A stretch of 54,044 bases of DNA from an uncultured Devosia sp. (GTDB taxonomy: Bacteria; Pseudomonadota; Alphaproteobacteria; Rhizobiales; Devosiaceae), in contig NZ_CAMLHM010000023.1 of the NCBI RefSeq assembly GCF_946479885.1, forward strand, positions 1 to 54,044, read 5' to 3'. This document shows positions 26,508 to 34,649 of the stretch, piece after piece (the first letter of the stretch is position 1; every line of letters starts with the position of its first letter). A model generated the notes under the pieces. That model was not told the origin of the DNA. It did no database searches and worked only from the letters and a program-made list of their open reading frames with translations. The translations under genes and the position numbers were made by a program.

Positions 26508-26688
26508 GCAAGGCGAGGACCGGGAAACAGGTCGGACCATCCTGGCCTTCTGCAGCCACTATTATGTCTGCTCGCATGACGCGCAGCTACAGCTCGAGCT
26601 GCTAGCATTTCACCTTGGGTGGAGCTTCGATTTCTATGCTGGCCGGGAGCACATGGCGGGACGGCTGAGATGCACGGTCTGCGGTTAG
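26482..26688 (+). CDS. Possible small Cys/His-containing protein or remnant
   Basis: The open frame ends LLAFHLGWSFDFYAGREHMA and then RLRCTVCG. This looks like the C-terminus of small zinc-ribbon-like proteins in which helix residues are followed by GWDFDFY and a final CxxCG. The upstream half (CSHYYVCSHDAQ) supplies two more Cys and His. The only start is a GTG inside the groEL terminator, so the N-terminus is probably lost or a rarer start is used. It could be a remnant; treat as tentative. Confidence 0.25.
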   Translation: MAPGFRAPLQGEDRETGRTILAFCSHYYVCSHDAQLQLELLAFHLGWSFDFYAGREHMAGRLRCTVCG

Positions 26689-26945
26689 TATCATCCTACG
26701 ATTTCGCTCGGACATGCCACTAAAGCCGTCGGCTTCGCCGGCACCCACAGTGCTGGCTTTCCAGGCGTTGCCGTCAGAAACGCTCGCGCTGCTGGAGGAG
26801 AAGCGAGCCATCAGCGTTTCGACGAACTGCCTTGGGTTGGCATCCGACGTGGTCCGCTTTCGGGAAGCATCTCGGGTCACGTTAACGGCCGACATGGGGC
26901 GCGAAGCAGTCGGCAGCCATCGGCCTAATTCGTTGATAGAGCCAC

Positions 26946-28772
26946 TCAGTCACCGCCAGGGTCGAGGCGGGCTCGCAGATAAAAGGTTGCCGGTACCGCC
27001 TCAGGTTCAAATGCTGGAACGATACCAGCCATATCCAATTGAGATTTGAGCGCCCTAAAATGTAGGCCTCGCTCTCGGGCGAGCCCCATTAGCGACACAT
27101 AGGTCTTCATGAAAGCATCGATATCCTCGGGCAGCACCACTCTCGAAGGCAGGTTGCTGATCGGGTTGACCTCAAGCATGGAGGGGAGGTACCCCCGATC
27201 AACCAAAGCTTTTACGACTTGGGTGCTCGCCTTGAGCCGATGTTCGACGTCACGCAGGCTCAGCGATGTGCGCTTTGCATGCAGGTGCCCGCGAACCTCA
27301 TCGAGGTTGACCAGGATCGCCTTAAAGCCCCGCTCAAGCGGATCCAACCTGATCTGCATTAGTTTGCCATCGAACAGCAGCGTGAGAATGTCGAGCAGCG
27401 GCCTGACGCACTGCTTGGACGCTTGGCCAAGCCACACGTATTCACCGCCGTCGGCCTGCTCCTGCGATACCCTAGCGACGAGTTTTGTCATCAACTCATC
27501 CAGCGCCTGCTGCGGAAAGGCAAGGCGGTGTCCGCCGCGAGGTGAGGGGACTTGGACCGGGGTGATGAATGGTAGCGCCAGAACGGTGCGATCATGCGGC
27601 CGGGGAATATTGAGATAGTCGCCTGCGCCTTTCTGCGACATGGCTGAGCCAAGCAGCCCTAATACGTCGATCGCTCTCTCTGCCTCAAAGACCACCCGGT
27701 GATCGCTCAAGTGGTCGGCCAGCGTGTCGATGACGCCAAGGGCGAGCAGCTTCCGCCTTAGGGGCTTTGGGTGAAGGCCGGTTTCACGGGAGGCGGAGTG
27801 GATCGAATGGAGGTGCCGCCGATCCAGCCTGTATCCCAGCACCACCTCGCCAGGAGGAATGGCGAACGTTGCCAGAATGTGAGAGCGCAGCAGAGTGCGC
27901 AGCGAGTCGTAGGCCACATCCTGATTGTGATGGCTCAGAAATTCATAGAGCTTGCCGAAGATGACCTTGGCGCCCCATGAGGACTGGCTTGCCGCGTGGG
28001 CCCGTTGAACCCGTTCAAGGTAGTCGCGAATGACATCGGGCCCGCCCGACAAGACCTCGTAACCCGCAATCCCGGCTACATGCCAATCATCGTCCGAGAG
28101 CGAATTCCAGCTCGCGTGGATGCCGTGGTTGATTGCGGCGCCGACGATCTCAGCCGATTTGATAGCAGCGTAAAGCGGCATTTGGTCCGGCCATTGCGGA
28201 GCGGCACGCCCGGCGAGACGATCCATGACATACGCGATCAACCCACCCGATGCCCGGCTCTCTGGCACAGCTACCGAAGCTGGCGCGTTCTCCCTCCTCT
28301 GAAGGTGCCAAGCGAAATCATGTACTTCCTGTTGTGAATCTGTGGCGAGGGGCTCCAGGCGCCGATCGTGACGTGGACAAACTCGGACAGCTTCAACCAG
28401 CCATTCGGCCCGCATGTATGGCGCCAGTACGCCATCGGGGCCGCGTTGATCTTCGGCGAGGCATTCGGGACATGCGCGAAGTTCGGCGCGCTTCATGGTG
28501 TCACGCGTAAGCTGTTCGTTACCGATTGAAAACAGACGGTCGCCGACCCGCTGAACGGTTGAGCTAACAAAGTGGGCCTGATCGGCACCACAGGTTTCAA
28601 ACAGCGTCGCCAGAGCCAGGGAATCTCCGTCAACTATTGACTGGAAATCGGTGCCGCAGTCCGCGGCGAACTGGCGGGCCGTACGGCCATGTTTGCGGGC
28701 GACCCGCGAACAGTAGCTCGCTGGCGTTTCGCCCGGCTGTGGCGACAGAGTAAGGGTGTGATGGAGGCGCAC
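26946..28772 (-). CDS. tniQ: TniQ/TnsD-family target selector
   Basis: A 608-residue protein with an N-terminal TniQ domain: LTLSPQPGETPASYCSRVAR, zinc-binding ACPECL and CPRHDRR, and then HTH-like segments (TGLHPKPLRRKLLALGVI; LSLRDVEHRLKASTQVVKAL). TniQ/TnsD proteins select the insertion target and recruit TnsC. The length is closer to site-specific TnsD than to the roughly 400-residue TniQ of CRISPR-associated elements. It starts at GTG 28772, overlapping the stop of tnsC by one base, with GAGG about eight bases upstream. It is the last gene of a four-gene transposition operon. Confidence 0.88.
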   Translation of the reverse strand: MRLHHTLTLSPQPGETPASYCSRVARKHGRTARQFAADCGTDFQSIVDGDSLALATLFETCGADQAHFVSSTVQRVGDRLFSIGNEQLTRDTMKRAELRACPECLAEDQRGPDGVLAPYMRAEWLVEAVRVCPRHDRRLEPLATDSQQEVHDFAWHLQRRENAPASVAVPESRASGGLIAYVMDRLAGRAAPQWPDQMPLYAAIKSAEIVGAAINHGIHASWNSLSDDDWHVAGIAGYEVLSGGPDVIRDYLERVQRAHAASQSSWGAKVIFGKLYEFLSHHNQDVAYDSLRTLLRSHILATFAIPPGEVVLGYRLDRRHLHSIHSASRETGLHPKPLRRKLLALGVIDTLADHLSDHRVVFEAERAIDVLGLLGSAMSQKGAGDYLNIPRPHDRTVLALPFITPVQVPSPRGGHRLAFPQQALDELMTKLVARVSQEQADGGEYVWLGQASKQCVRPLLDILTLLFDGKLMQIRLDPLERGFKAILVNLDEVRGHLHAKRTSLSLRDVEHRLKASTQVVKALVDRGYLPSMLEVNPISNLPSRVVLPEDIDAFMKTYVSLMGLARERGLHFRALKSQLDMAGIVPAFEPEAVPATFYLRARLDPGGD

Positions 28773-29869
28773 TACTTTTTCCTCGACACTGGTTGGACCT
28801 CAGCCGCTGCTTCGCTGGCTTCCTCGTCGTGGCCGTTGGTGAAAAACTTCGAGACGTTCACTGACAAGAAGTCGCCGGACACCAGGAACACGTTGTTGGC
28901 GTCGTCGGCACCCGTCCTGCTAAAAGCCACGGCGAAATGCGATGGCGCAAGGGTGGGGGAGCTGGCTCGCAAAGCTTCCTGGATCGCGTCGATGGTGAAG
29001 TCGATCGCGATGCCGAGCCGGTAGAGGGATCCATGCATCAGGCGATGGATCACTTCGTCAGTCAGGACCGCGGAGGGGTCGAGACCGGCCTTGTCGGCGG
29101 CAAAGAAGCGCATCATGGATCGGCACAGGTCGGCATCGCGTGCGAACTCCAACTGCCCAAACTTGACAAAACGGGCGCGCCGCCAGACCTGCACATCTGC
29201 CTCGAAAATCTTTCCGATCTCGGGCAGGCCCGTCAGCATAAGCCAGACAGGCCATTCTGGCGTTTGCAGCAAACGCTTGAGGGTGTTCTGGATTTTTGGG
29301 ATTTCAGCGACGTTCTTGTTCTGAATGACGTGTTGCATCTCATCGATGTGGATGAAGCGAACGCCGCGGATGGCGAGGTTCTGGCGGACCAAAGTCCAGA
29401 CCTCATTCTCTTCGATGGACGGACGCGGGGTGTAGCCCATGGCTGTTGCGATCGCGATGCCCAGTTGCTTGAGGGTGCAGGGTGATGGAGCGATGATCGA
29501 AACCAGGGGACTCATATTTTCATGGGGGGTGTCGCTATACCCCGCAAACTCTTCGCGCTTGAAAATGGCACGGCGGAAAGTGCTGGTCTTGCGGGTTCCG
29601 GACTGTCCAACACCAAGGAGAACATACCCCTCTGACTGACGCCCCAGATGACCGGAAGTGGCATTGACGCCGGCTGCCGCGTCTATGGTCTGGAGGAAGT
29701 CATCGAACATGTCGTCCAACTCCTGATGCAGTTGCATGTCGCTCGCGGTACCGAAATAGCCGGCCTTTACTTGCAGCATCCGGGCGGAAACATCGCTCCG
29801 GGACGAGGACCTTAGAGCGCGGATGCGCTCTAAGGAGTTAGTGGTGACGTTGGGGTTGTTCGCGGTCAT
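28772..29869 (-). CDS. tnsC: TnsC/TniB-type AAA+ ATPase of transposition
   Basis: A 365-residue AAA+ regulator that links target selector and transposase. The Walker A region is GVGQSGTRKTS (86-96), with Arg where the last Gly of GxxGxGKT is usual. Walker B is FIHIDEMQH (172-180). The rest fits TniB: LTGLPEIGKIFEADVQVWRR and FVKFGQLEF. The Gly-to-Arg change sits next to the catalytic Lys, which is kept, so activity cannot be excluded. It is six bases downstream of tnsB and overlaps tniQ. Confidence 0.9.
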   Translation of the reverse strand: MTANNPNVTTNSLERIRALRSSSRSDVSARMLQVKAGYFGTASDMQLHQELDDMFDDFLQTIDAAAGVNATSGHLGRQSEGYVLLGVGQSGTRKTSTFRRAIFKREEFAGYSDTPHENMSPLVSIIAPSPCTLKQLGIAIATAMGYTPRPSIEENEVWTLVRQNLAIRGVRFIHIDEMQHVIQNKNVAEIPKIQNTLKRLLQTPEWPVWLMLTGLPEIGKIFEADVQVWRRARFVKFGQLEFARDADLCRSMMRFFAADKAGLDPSAVLTDEVIHRLMHGSLYRLGIAIDFTIDAIQEALRASSPTLAPSHFAVAFSRTGADDANNVFLVSGDFLSVNVSKFFTNGHDEEASEAAAEVQPVSRKK

Positions 29870-29874
29870 GGGTC

Positions 29875-31959
29875 TTACTCGGTGAAGAAGTCTTGTTTGA
29901 CGGCGGTCAAGCCAGGCTCGCTGGCTTCTTTGACGCTGTGGGGCACATCGTCGGCCGGTACGATAGTCGCTGGGCCGTTCTCGGCACGGGTCATGCCGAA
30001 ACCCAGGGCAAGCTTTTTGTCGAAGGCGACCATACGCTCAGGGCTCATGAGAGGCGTCGGAATGCCCGCGGCCTCGCGGGACCGGTCTATGGCGTCGTCG
30101 ATGTCCTTCATGGCGCGATGAACAACGTCCTCCGACAGCTTGGCGACCGACGCGTTCTGGCGGCGGAGGCTGGCCTGGGCCGCCTCCCAGGCCGAGAGGG
30201 GTTTGCCGTCGAAACCTTTGGTGCGACAGGGAACCACGATCCAGCCCGTGTCGATCTTGACCGACACATGACCGATATCGGTTGGGTCGACGCGAACCAG
30301 AACCTGCTTGTTGCCTGTTCGACGCCGCGCATTCTGGAGTTCGAGCGACTGATAGAAGAGGCCAAATACCTTGATGCCGTCGTTGCGAATTGGAGCCTGG
30401 GCCGGCGTGCCGAGGACGTGGCGGATGTGGTCCTTGTTCGGAGGAGGGATCACGCCAAAGCGCTGCATGGCCTTTTTCCAGGCGTTTAGAGGGGTTTCGC
30501 CACCGAGCCCGGCGTGAGGCTTGTTGTGGTAGATATCCACAAAGTAGCGGACTGCCAGCCGAGCGACCTCTTCGATGGCGGCCGACACGTTTCCTAGAGA
30601 GTCGTAATCGCCCTTTGCCAGGATATTGCAGAAGGTGCGACCGCCGAAGTTTGAGAAGAATTCTTCGTGGTCAGTCCCGAAGGAGCGCTCCACGCCACCT
30701 CGCGCTTGCGGCAGCCCGGCGGGCGTCAGCATATGGGTGATGCCGAGGTTGAGGCAGGCCTCCCGGAATCCTGCGGCAAGGTACGGTTTTCCATTGTCAG
30801 TTACGATCATCTCGGGAAGCCCGAACATGCTCCATGAGGTTTCGCACATCAGCGCCTGGGCAAGTTCAGTCTTATCCTCGAGGATCATTCGGATGGTCGC
30901 CAGGGCGCTGGCCGTGGTGGGAGACGAAGTAATGACAAACCCGAGCACCACCTTGGTCGCCACGTCCATGGCTTTGGAATACCACCAACGACTTGCCTTC
31001 ACGCCTTCCTGAATTGCGCGAGGAAGGGTTTCCCAAAGGCCGGCGTCCTTCAGCATGGCTTGGAGGGGCATCAGACACTCGTCCATTTCCACGCGCTCGA
31101 GAGGGCGTGTCACCAGGAGATTCTGCCGCACGGCGTAGAGGAGCTTATGGGCCTTTGCTTCGCCCTCGCGGGCCGCCAACACATGAAAGAGGTCCAGTTT
31201 GTCGACGGCACGAGAAAAAGCGTTCCGCGATGGCACGGGTGTGCCGGGCAGCCGCTCCGCAAACAAGCGGGTCATCTTGCGGTAGAGGAGAGCCTTAGTC
31301 GGCTTCAGATTGCTCGCGTATCCAGCGGCAACCTCCTCCATGAGTTCACGCGCCGCGCCGACGATGCGGTTGTCGCGGTTGCCCGATCGCCCGTAGCCGT
31401 CCACGAGCACCAGTGGGTCATGGTAGTTGGCTTCGAAACGGGCGATCTTCTTGCGAAGGGCTGTTGGGCTGTAACCCTTGCCAAGATTGATGACCGTGCC
31501 AGCCCGGGTCTGATCCTCTTCGGCAAGTTGGGCCGCGTGGTCACGGACGAAACGGCGCATGTCACCATCCGAGCGGGAGTATCGACCCTCCGCTTCCTTC
31601 CGCAAGAAGTCCTCGACCATGCGCAAGGTCGCGGCCCACGTGTCCTGTCGTTCCGGGGAAAGGTCGGCGATCACCGAGCTGGGGTTCGCCAGTCGACGTG
31701 CTGCGCTGACCGAGCTGTAGTGATTGGCGGTGACCGCAAGGCGCCCGTCCTTATGAAGGCGCTCGAGATCCTCGAAGGTGAATTCTTCATTGGCCCATGG
31801 ATAGCTCATCTGCTTGAGGACGTAGCCGTGGGGAGGCTTCCTATTAATGGTCCGCTCGTTGCCATCGATGCAGATGAGGTCGTACTCGCCGAGTCGAAAA
31901 CGGGTCCCGGTGTTAGCAAGGGCGGGGGCGGGGGCGGCAGCGTTGTGGTTCGTGGTCAT
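29875..31959 (-). CDS. tnsB: TnsB/TniA-type DDE transposase
   Basis: A 694-residue Mu-like (rve) transposase. The catalytic triad reads Asp293 (ERVEMDEC), Asp388 (MIVTDNGKPY) and Glu424 (GGVERSFGT), with 35 residues between the last two, so it is a DD35E enzyme. An N-terminal HTH region and the C-terminal beta-barrel and TnsC-contact region are present by length. AAAGGA lies before the ATG. It follows tnsA by 23 bases. With TnsA present, transposition should be cut-and-paste. Confidence 0.93.
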   Translation of the reverse strand: MTTNHNAAAPAPALANTGTRFRLGEYDLICIDGNERTINRKPPHGYVLKQMSYPWANEEFTFEDLERLHKDGRLAVTANHYSSVSAARRLANPSSVIADLSPERQDTWAATLRMVEDFLRKEAEGRYSRSDGDMRRFVRDHAAQLAEEDQTRAGTVINLGKGYSPTALRKKIARFEANYHDPLVLVDGYGRSGNRDNRIVGAARELMEEVAAGYASNLKPTKALLYRKMTRLFAERLPGTPVPSRNAFSRAVDKLDLFHVLAAREGEAKAHKLLYAVRQNLLVTRPLERVEMDECLMPLQAMLKDAGLWETLPRAIQEGVKASRWWYSKAMDVATKVVLGFVITSSPTTASALATIRMILEDKTELAQALMCETSWSMFGLPEMIVTDNGKPYLAAGFREACLNLGITHMLTPAGLPQARGGVERSFGTDHEEFFSNFGGRTFCNILAKGDYDSLGNVSAAIEEVARLAVRYFVDIYHNKPHAGLGGETPLNAWKKAMQRFGVIPPPNKDHIRHVLGTPAQAPIRNDGIKVFGLFYQSLELQNARRRTGNKQVLVRVDPTDIGHVSVKIDTGWIVVPCRTKGFDGKPLSAWEAAQASLRRQNASVAKLSEDVVHRAMKDIDDAIDRSREAAGIPTPLMSPERMVAFDKKLALGFGMTRAENGPATIVPADDVPHSVKEASEPGLTAVKQDFFTE

Positions 31960-31982
31960 TTCAGGATTCCTTTGAGGAGCGC

Positions 31983-32876
31983 TTAGAAGTGATTGGTGAT
32001 GACCAGGGCGCGCGTTGCGTCGCTGGGGTCGGAAGTGGGGGAGAAGAGGGCGGGCGATTGCGGTCCACCGGTCCAGCGAACCATCGTCCGCCGGGTCAGG
32101 CGTTCGGGCTCCGATGGCTCGAGGGCGCCCTGCTGGACCAGCAGGATGGCTGCCGCGAAACCCACACCATCGTCCCGATAGAACCCAAGCAGGGCACCGA
32201 TGCTCAGCCGGCCCACGGTCTTGGCAGCAATCGCTGCCAGCTCATCGACATGGGTGGCGTTGCAAATGCGAGCGCTCCGCAGGACCAGCCGGGCGTTGTG
32301 GATGGCCGTCTCCGAGATGTCGGCATCCGTGCGGACGAAGACGTCGTCGGCGAAGTCCGGGTTGTCCCGCTTGACCGCAGCAACCATGGCGTCGACACCG
32401 CTCGTATCGCGACGCGCCTCTGGCTTGATTGCGATGGCATACTGCTTGCCGGAGCGCATGTAGGCCATGATGTCGAAAGTGGTGTGTCGCTCGACGCCGT
32501 CCTCGTCAAAGTACGGGACAGGCGTGAACTGCACGTCCACACGCTCGACATTTCTGTCGGCCATAAGCACCTGAAGCCCGCAGAATTCGCCCAGGCTTTC
32601 GCCGAAGATTTCCCGCCCATGCTGGTCGAGGCCGAACACACGAAAGTTCGTTGCGCTTTTGGCGCTGGGGCGGCGACTGGCATTGGAACGTTCAAATTCC
32701 TGCCAGGACGTGCCGTATCGATCCTCGTCGAGCGGGCAGGGTGTGGGAACGGACAGATGTTCCGGTGGGAGTTCACCATCATGGCCCGGACGATCGATCA
32801 TCGCGGTGATGAGCACCGGTGCGGACGGGATCACCAAGCCATGATTGGCACTGGCGTTAGGGAGTTTTTTAGACAC
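31983..32876 (-). CDS. tnsA: TnsA-like endonuclease
   Basis: A 297-residue protein, first of the tnsABC-tniQ operon. The restriction-endonuclease-like core is visible: Glu97 in GESLGEFCG, Asp135 in TTFDIMAYM and Lys151 in YAIAIKPEA, matching the E..D..xxK order of TnsA, which cuts the 5' strands at the transposon ends. The C-terminal part has the TnsA-C-like helical region (VDELAAIAAKTVGRLSIGAL). It starts at GTG 32876, with AAGGAG five bases upstream. Confidence 0.82.
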   Translation of the reverse strand: MSKKLPNASANHGLVIPSAPVLITAMIDRPGHDGELPPEHLSVPTPCPLDEDRYGTSWQEFERSNASRRPSAKSATNFRVFGLDQHGREIFGESLGEFCGLQVLMADRNVERVDVQFTPVPYFDEDGVERHTTFDIMAYMRSGKQYAIAIKPEARRDTSGVDAMVAAVKRDNPDFADDVFVRTDADISETAIHNARLVLRSARICNATHVDELAAIAAKTVGRLSIGALLGFYRDDGVGFAAAILLVQQGALEPSEPERLTRRTMVRWTGGPQSPALFSPTSDPSDATRALVITNHF

Positions 32877-33027
32877 GACTTCTCCTTTGCCGTGCCTTTC
32901 TCAACCGCCTCCTGGCTCTTGACGGAAGAGCGATCAGGATGCATGTTGAGGGTGCACAGCCCATTTGCTTTGGGGGTGTTGGCCGCTTGGTTTTTTGCAG
33001 GACATGGGCGACCGTTTTGAATTCGAG

Positions 33028-33049
33028 CGTCTCAGGCTTGCCTGAGACG
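33028..33049 (+). terminator. Strong hairpin with T-rich tail upstream of tnsA
   Basis: CGTCTCAGGC, loop TT, GCCTGAGACG, then TTTTCGTTTT on the plus strand: a textbook intrinsic terminator. No plus-strand gene that I can support precedes it. It could block transcription entering from the cargo side or end an unannotated plus-strand RNA running opposite tnsA. Confidence 0.7.
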
Positions 33050-33126
33050 TTTTCGTTTTCCGGCTATGGCGACATAGAAATCTCCTTCAGTTTCAGATAT
33101 TTGACTGCGCTGATTCGACCTTGAGT

Positions 33127-33696
33127 TCAGGCAGATTTTGCCGCTCGCCGACGAATGGGTGTCCAGAACGACAGCACTGTGCAGACATCGATCTGCAGCG
33201 TGCCATCGGCGATGAGGGCCAGGAGCTCGTCGGCGGTACCGGCCGCGTCAAGAATGGCGCGGAGCAGCTTGCCGAGTGTCGTTGGTCGCTCGTCGGCTGT
33301 GAGTTCGAGGGCTGCCATTCGAGCTGGAAGCGTCACCTGTGTGTTACGCTTTTCCCAGATCATGCGAGCATTATCGAAACCTGGCAGCGCCGTGGTTTGC
33401 TCGCGTGTCAGCACTCGATCGAAACTTGTCTTGTCGTCCTTTCCTGTTGGCCGGCCGATACGGATGGTTTCCCAGCGCGCACCGACTTTTCGGCGGTAAA
33501 TGCAGTCCTGACCAACGTCGGCGCCGTGAGGCGGGAGGTCGGCAGGCGCCAGCTCCGATACCCGCTCATCGAGCGTGTCCAGCACCAGCACGATCCGGCA
33601 ATATCGGTGCCGGTAGTGGATGGCCTGCGGCGCCTTGAAGGACCGAAAGCCGGGGTAACGCAGACGAAGCGCAGTATTTTGGTCGAGCGACATCAT
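33127..33696 (-). CDS. Unknown protein upstream of tnsA
   Basis: A 189-residue soluble protein: MMSLDQNTALRLRYPGFRSF at the start, a strand-rich middle (YCRIVLVLDTLDERV, CIYRRKVGARWETIRIGRPT), helices (GKLLRAILDAAGTADELLAL) and a basic tail (PIRRRAAKSA). No known family. I set the start at 33696, with AAGGA nine bases upstream. It lies on the same strand as tnsA, but a strong hairpin (facing the other strand) lies in the 250-base gap. It may be a transposon accessory gene. A palindrome upstream (33862-33884) could be its operator. Confidence 0.55.
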   Translation of the reverse strand: MMSLDQNTALRLRYPGFRSFKAPQAIHYRHRYCRIVLVLDTLDERVSELAPADLPPHGADVGQDCIYRRKVGARWETIRIGRPTGKDDKTSFDRVLTREQTTALPGFDNARMIWEKRNTQVTLPARMAALELTADERPTTLGKLLRAILDAAGTADELLALIADGTLQIDVCTVLSFWTPIRRRAAKSA

Positions 33697-34249
33697 TGAC
33701 TGAATTCCTTCAGCAGCCCCGTGCTCCGACCCTTGCAGCTCGGGGCTGGCCACCAGGGCAGTCTCTGGATGAGATTTGAGGAAAACCGAGAGGTCCCGGT
33801 TCCCGACGGCGATTGTGTTTCCGGGGCGAATGCCCGGTCAACAACCGAGAAAACAGCTCAAGTTCTGAACAGCTATTTCAGAACGATCACCACTTCCAAA
33901 CCCATCGGGTCTCTTCCTTCTAAGTCAGGTGAGGATAACTTTTGCGAATACGCGGAGTGCCTAGTTTTCTCACATAACCCATTCAAATTTCATGCCTTTT
34001 TGCTCGCGTCGATACTGCTGTCCGGCGCCACTCCAGACGGAGTGACATCGGTCCTCTGCGGGGCGCAATCAGCCTCGCCACGGGCGCCGTTTTGGTGCCC
34101 TATGGTTTTGCTGAATGCGGATGTGTTGTGGAGGTTGGGCATGGCCCGACGCTCACGCCGGTGGCGTGCTATCGCTCTTGGTGGCGATGACGAGCCGGCT
34201 CAATCGAGCCGATGGTCACCGGTCATATCTGAGGGGATAGAAGCGTCGG
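33697..34249. other. Non-coding gap with a palindrome
   Basis: I see no supported gene here; an open frame on the plus strand (33721-34257) has no ribosome site, no recognisable domain and poor composition. It does hold the perfect inverted repeat GTTCTGAA-N7-TTCAGAAC at 33862-33884, a candidate operator, with AACAGCT repeated just upstream and inside it, and a GGGCGCC/GGTGCCC hairpin at 34082-34100. A Tn7-like element end may also lie here, but I could not define it. Confidence 0.4.
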
Positions 34250-34336
34250 TCAGCTAACCGTGACCAAAGGAGGGACACGGTCGTTCGCGACAACGACGAG
34301 CAGCTTTTCGGGGCTTGTTTCGGCATATGCGGGCAT
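34250..34336 (-). CDS. Very small ORF with a strong ribosome site
   Basis: 28 codons (MPAYAETSPEKLLVVVANDR then VPPLVTVS). AAAGGAGAG lies six bases before the ATG, one of the best ribosome sites in the window. There is no recognisable domain. It could be a leader peptide, a real microprotein, or the first codons of a gene cut by a rearrangement. Confidence 0.3.
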   Translation of the reverse strand: MPAYAETSPEKLLVVVANDRVPPLVTVS

Positions 34337-34649
34337 GGCGTCTCTCCTTTCTTGAGTGCAGCCTGCCCGAAACATTTCCGTCTGACCATCCGGAATTTCG
34401 CTTGTTTCGGAGTAGCTTAGCGGTGGGTTAACAGGCCCTTGCAGAAATCGTTGGTACGCAACGAACCACGAGGCAAGCGGAATGGGCGGCAATAGAGCAA
34501 AATGCCACTTGCATTTGTTCATGCTATGTTCCAGATTTCAGGTGCTTATTGCGCAAGCAGCGCGCGATGTCAGAGCGAGGCTTGGCCAATGCTCTGGGCG
34601 GTTCACCAACATCCATTGACCGCGCCCGCATCGGGCAAGGAGCTGCACC
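34337..34649. promoter_or_regulatory. Intergenic region with nested inverted repeats
   Basis: No gene seen. CCGAAAC (34367-34373) pairs with GTTTCGG (34404-34410), and inside it TTCCG (34376-34380) pairs with CGGAA (34391-34395). Such a nested dyad could be an operator for the small ORF on the minus strand or for the FtsH-like gene on the plus strand. Confidence 0.35.

Noticed and set aside
26602..27049. Two overlapping frames (minus 26602-26895, plus 26714-27049) between groEL and tniQ
   Set aside because: Neither has a convincing ribosome site or domain, and they contradict each other; the plus frame also runs into tniQ. The 257-base gap is left without a gene.
26946..32876. A CRISPR-associated transposon
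   Set aside because: No cas genes, no repeat-spacer array, and TniQ is long, as in TnsD-type site selectors.
33721..34257. 179-codon plus-strand open frame
   Set aside because: No ribosome site, no family, and random-looking composition; it overlaps regulatory-looking palindromes.
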